Shown here one piece after another: positions 6,579 to 9,173 of a stretch of DNA of 9,173 bases. The translations under genes were made by a program, and so were the position numbers. This DNA is from Fidelibacterota bacterium (GTDB taxonomy: Bacteria; Fidelibacterota; Marinisomatia; Marinisomatales; UBA1611): assembly GCA_015658495.1 (NCBI GenBank), contig DQOT01000180.1, positions 1-9,173 on the forward strand. The letters are read 5' to 3'. Each line of letters begins with the position of its first letter. Positions within the stretch are counted from its first letter, which is position 1. The notes under the pieces are model-generated. The model had not been told where the DNA came from and did no database searches. It saw only the letters and a program-made list of their open reading frames with translations.

Positions 6579-7520
6579 ATGAAAGTATTTTCACATTTAG
6601 ACGAAGATGGAAATGTCAAGATGGTAGATGTAACCGACAAAGTTTCAACCGTTCGAATTGCAAAAGCTGAAGGTAAGATAATCATGCTCCCGGAAACCAT
6701 TACTGCTATTACAGATGATGCAGTTCCAAAAGGGAATGTCCTGACTACTGCTAAAATTGCCGGTATCCAAGCTGCGAAGAAGACTTCAGAATTGATACCA
6801 CTCTGCCATCAGTTGAATTTGAGCTGGATTGATCTCGGATTCGACATAGAAGAGAACGGGATAGGTATCAGCTCTATCGTGAAGACAAGGGAAGCTACCG
6901 GCGTGGAGATGGAAGCGCTCACTGCTGTGTTCACTGCAGCCCTCACTATTTATGATATGTGTAAAGCCATTGATTCATCCATGGAGATTTTATGTGTAAA
7001 GCTGATCTCTAAGTCAGGCGGTCGCTCTCAGCATATGACAGACTTCAGGCCGAAAGTAGGAGTTATCACTCTTTCCGATAGCGTCGATGCCGGGAAAATA
7101 GAAGATATTTCCGGCACACTGCTCAAAGAGGGTTTTGGTGCTGACGACTGTACTGTGGAACATTACAAAGTATTATCTGACGGCTCCGTGGAATTGGAAA
7201 CGACAATCTGCGAATGGATAAATGATGGAGTAGAGCTGATTGTTACTACTGGAGGGACTGGTCTTGGTCCCCGTGACTTGACGCTCTCCATAGTAGAACC
7301 CATGTTTGACTCCCGATTATCTGGTATCGAACAGGCTCTTCATGCAAGGGGTCGCAGTTCTACTTCAACAGCCATGCTCTCCCAACTAGCAGCAGGTGTA
7401 GTTGATGGTGCAATCATTATCTGTGTGCCGGGGAGCCCCGGAGCAGTGAAAGATGCACTTATTGTTCTTATTCCGAGCATTTACCACGCCTTTCATATAT
7501 TAAAAGGGGGAGGACATTGA
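6579..7520 (+). CDS. Bifunctional MoaC-MoaB/Mog fusion (cyclic pyranopterin monophosphate synthase and molybdopterin adenylyltransferase)
   Basis: This 313-residue protein joins two Moco enzymes. Residues 1 to about 150 are MoaC, which works with MoaA to make cyclic pyranopterin monophosphate. Lys51, His77 (L-C-H-Q-L-N-L), Glu110/Glu112 (G-V-E-M-E-A-L-T), Asp126 and Lys129 (Y-D-M-C-K-A) match the known catalytic residues, and the domain ends in S-G-G-R-S. Residues from about 157 are MoaB/MogA-like, with L-S-D-S-V-D-A-G, the nucleotide-pterin motif T-T-G-G-T-G-L-G-P-R-D (223-233) and P-G-S-P-G-A near the end; this domain adenylates molybdopterin before metal insertion by MoeA. The ATG is supported by GGAG at 6568-6571, 7 bases upstream. 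Such fusions are known in other bacteria. The fusion combines an early and a late pathway step. The stop overlaps the TTG start of the next gene as TTGA, pointing to translational coupling. Confidence 0.95.
   Translation: MKVFSHLDEDGNVKMVDVTDKVSTVRIAKAEGKIIMLPETITAITDDAVPKGNVLTTAKIAGIQAAKKTSELIPLCHQLNLSWIDLGFDIEENGIGISSIVKTREATGVEMEALTAVFTAALTIYDMCKAIDSSMEILCVKLISKSGGRSQHMTDFRPKVGVITLSDSVDAGKIEDISGTLLKEGFGADDCTVEHYKVLSDGSVELETTICEWINDGVELIVTTGGTGLGPRDLTLSIVEPMFDSRLSGIEQALHARGRSSTSTAMLSQLAAGVVDGAIIICVPGSPGAVKDALIVLIPSIYHAFHILKGGGH
7506..7513 (+). promoter_or_regulatory. Strong ribosome binding site supporting a TTG start
   Basis: GGGGGAGG lies inside the end of the moaC-moaB gene, three bases before TTG 7517-7519. 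No ATG is available near the start of the permease frame, so this purine-rich site is the main argument for the TTG start. The spacing is short, but the run of G residues gives several registers. Confidence 0.6.
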
Positions 7521-8254
7521 CAGACTTCATTCTCCCTATTCTGTTTTGCGGAGTTGCTTTCCTTTACTCAAGCGTTGGTTTGGGAGGTGGGTCGTCCTAC
7601 ACTGCATTGATGGCTATATTCGGCATCAGTTTTCACATCATACCCACCACTTCATTAACCTTAAACCTGATTGTAACTTTTATAGGTATGATAAACTTCT
7701 GGCGCAAAGGGTTTGGTCGGCTCGATCTTGTTTCACCATTTCTAGTGACATCTATTCCCATGGCTTATTTAGCCGGGACTCTGAAATTGCCTGAAGGGGT
7801 TTTCCAAATATTGCTGCTAACGACACTCATTTTTGTAGTCATACGAATTTATGCATTTAAAGATCTAAGATTTTCTTTTCGATTATCAGGAATACCAAAA
7901 TGGATTCTCATTTTTGGACTGGGTGCTGTTTTAGGATTTGTAGCCGGTTCAGTTGGAATAGGAGGTGGAGTATATCTGGTGCCGCTGATAATCATGTTTG
8001 GATTGGGCAGTGAAAAGGAAGCTGTAGCAGCAGGGACACTATTCGTTTGGGTGAATTCCTTGGCGGGTGTTATCGCCAAACAAGCAGAGACATTTAATAT
8101 CGATTTTATTCTACCACTGGCCGGTGCTGTAATAGTAGGGGGTTTTGGCGGCTCATACTTAGGTTCCGCAAAGTACAAGGCAAAAACCATCCAGCGAGTA
8201 ATGGGAATTATCATTATTGTCGCCATTGGATTGTTATTAAGGAAGATGTTATGA
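7517..8254 (+). CDS. TauE/SafE-family sulfite/organosulfonate permease
   Basis: This is a 245-residue, strongly hydrophobic protein with seven or eight likely membrane helices. Two internally related glycine motifs mark the family's duplicated halves: S-S-V-G-L-G-G-G-S-S-Y (18-28) and G-S-V-G-I-G-G-G-V-Y (144-153). Members of TauE/SafE (DUF81) export or move anions such as sulfite, sulfoacetate and related sulfur compounds; others have unknown substrates, and some are near Mo or sulfur genes. Length is typical (about 240-270). The start is a TTG overlapping the moaCB stop (TTGA), with GGGGGAGG just upstream; the end overlaps the moeA ATG (ATGA). It is thus translationally embedded between two Moco genes. 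Given the persulfide dioxygenase and Mo oxidoreductase upstream, sulfite export or relief is the best guess; molybdate or tungstate traffic cannot be excluded. Confidence 0.9.
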   Translation: MTDFILPILFCGVAFLYSSVGLGGGSSYTALMAIFGISFHIIPTTSLTLNLIVTFIGMINFWRKGFGRLDLVSPFLVTSIPMAYLAGTLKLPEGVFQILLLTTLIFVVIRIYAFKDLRFSFRLSGIPKWILIFGLGAVLGFVAGSVGIGGGVYLVPLIIMFGLGSEKEAVAAGTLFVWVNSLAGVIAKQAETFNIDFILPLAGAVIVGGFGGSYLGSAKYKAKTIQRVMGIIIIVAIGLLLRKML

Positions 8255-9173
8255 TAGCCGTTCAAGAAGCAAGATCTATCATTCAACAACATGTTCTGCA
8301 GCTGGGAAAAGAAACTGTTAAATTGAATGATGCTGGAAATCGAGTTTTAGCCCAAGCTATCTTAGCCACTTTCCCCATGCCAAGATTTGATAATTCCGCC
8401 ATGGATGGATTTGCGGTTCGAGCTGCGGATACGAAAGATGCGAGTCGATCAAATCCTAGGTCACTAAAGATGGTTAGTATCAGTTCAGCCGGAGCACCCA
8501 GTAATGTAAAGCTTCGTACGGGTGAATGTGCTCAATGTATGACCGGCGCTACAATTCCTGATGGAGCTGACACGATCATCATGGTGGAAGACACCAGTGG
8601 ATTTACTGATGGAGATACAATCCAAATCTATCTGGAAGCTCAACTAGGGAAGCATATCCGAAGGAAAGGTGAAGAGATCCAGGAAAGGGATTTATTGATT
8701 CCCAAAGGATTGGTTCTAACACCAGGTGAAATTGGAACGTTAGCTACCTTTGGATACGGAAAGTTATCTGTTGCCAAAAAACCCCGAATCGCAATTTTCG
8801 GAACGGGAAATGAGTTAGTCGAACCGGGGGAGGAATTAAAGCCGGGTCAGATTTATAATTCTAATCTCTACGTCTTCGCGGAATTGGCGGAACGTTCGGG
8901 TGCGGATATCATCATGCGGGATGTAATTCAGGACGAAAGGGAATCACTGAGGACATTCTTATCGGAAGCGTTAAACAGCTGCGATGTGGTTGTCTCTTCC
9001 GGCGGTGTATCCATGGGGCGGTTTGATTATGTGCGGGATGTTTTCATGGAATTGGGTGTGAGAGAACATTTCTGGAAAGTGGCGCAGAAACCGGGCAAGC
9101 CGCTCTTTTTTGGAACAGGAGAATCCACATTGATATTTGGGTTACCGGGTAATCCAGTTTCGTCTTACATCGG
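8251..9173 (+). CDS. moeA: Molybdopterin molybdenumtransferase MoeA, 3' end missing
   Basis: MoeA inserts molybdate into adenylated molybdopterin, the last common step of Moco synthesis, using the product of the MoaB/Mog domain encoded two genes upstream. The first 307 codons are present with no internal stop; the family is usually about 400 residues, so roughly 90-100 codons lie beyond the window. Motifs include P-R-F-D-N-S-A-M-D-G-F-A-V (residues 44-56), where Asp52 likely equals the E. coli catalytic Asp59; M-T-G-A-T-I-P-D-G-A-D; K-G-E-E-I; F-G-T-G-N-E-L-V; S-S-G-G-V-S-M-G-R-F-D-Y (Asp259); K-P-G-K-P-L-F-F-G; and G-L-P-G-N-P-V-S-S at the edge. The ATG overlaps the permease stop by four bases (ATGA) and has AAGGAAG (8239-8245) five bases upstream, so it is translationally coupled. 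Confidence 0.96.
   Translation, partial: MIAVQEARSIIQQHVLQLGKETVKLNDAGNRVLAQAILATFPMPRFDNSAMDGFAVRAADTKDASRSNPRSLKMVSISSAGAPSNVKLRTGECAQCMTGATIPDGADTIIMVEDTSGFTDGDTIQIYLEAQLGKHIRRKGEEIQERDLLIPKGLVLTPGEIGTLATFGYGKLSVAKKPRIAIFGTGNELVEPGEELKPGQIYNSNLYVFAELAERSGADIIMRDVIQDERESLRTFLSEALNSCDVVVSSGGVSMGRFDYVRDVFMELGVREHFWKVAQKPGKPLFFGTGESTLIFGLPGNPVSSYI

Noticed and set aside
7849..8292. 147-residue minus-strand open frame
   Set aside because: It is antisense to the permease and moeA start. Its Pro/Thr-rich composition mirrors the Gly/Ala-rich permease codons.

Overview
The window is one dense, plus-strand block of genes with about 44% GC by eye. There are no RNA genes, mobile elements or CRISPR arrays that I can see. 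It reads as a bacterial respiratory sulfur or chalcogen metabolism locus joined to molybdenum cofactor (Moco) synthesis genes. The organism cannot be fixed from sequence alone. TAA, TAG and TGA are all used as stops, TTG is used as a start, and the gene mix would fit an uncultured marine or sediment Gram-negative lineage such as Marinimicrobia, Ignavibacteria or Calditrichota. That placement is a low-confidence guess.

Layout. (1) Positions 1-827 hold the 3' part of a metallo-beta-lactamase-fold protein of the persulfide dioxygenase (ETHE1-like) type. (2) One base later, 829-2439 encodes a single polypeptide that fuses a four-cluster ferredoxin (NrfC/PsrB type) to an eight-helix NrfD/PsrC membrane protein. 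(3) Positions 2518-5370 encode a complete Mo-bis-PGD oxidoreductase catalytic subunit of about 950 residues, interrupted at codon 359 by one in-frame TGA (3592-3594). It therefore appears as an N-terminal piece (2518-3594) and a C-terminal piece (3595-5370). (4) A 139-base spacer (5371-5509) rich in small GC hairpins precedes moaA. (5) Then come moaA (5510-6559), a moaC-moaB/mog fusion (6579-7520), a TauE/SafE permease (7517-8254) and the 5' part of moeA (8251 to the window end). These last genes are separated by 19 bases or overlap by 4 bases.

How the parts may work together (inference). The Mo catalytic subunit would pass electrons through its own cluster and the four clusters of the fused subunit to the quinone pool at the NrfD domain. 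Neither protein has a visible Tat or Sec signal, so the catalytic side is probably cytoplasmic, as in SoeABC-type sulfite dehydrogenases. A persulfide dioxygenase makes sulfite, an SoeA-like enzyme could oxidise it, and TauE-family permeases can export sulfite or related anions. The Moco genes would supply the cofactor. The substrate is not proven.

Most notable are the single TGA in an otherwise intact catalytic gene, the ferredoxin-NrfD fusion, the mutually exclusive hairpins before moaA, and the permease placed inside a Moco gene run.
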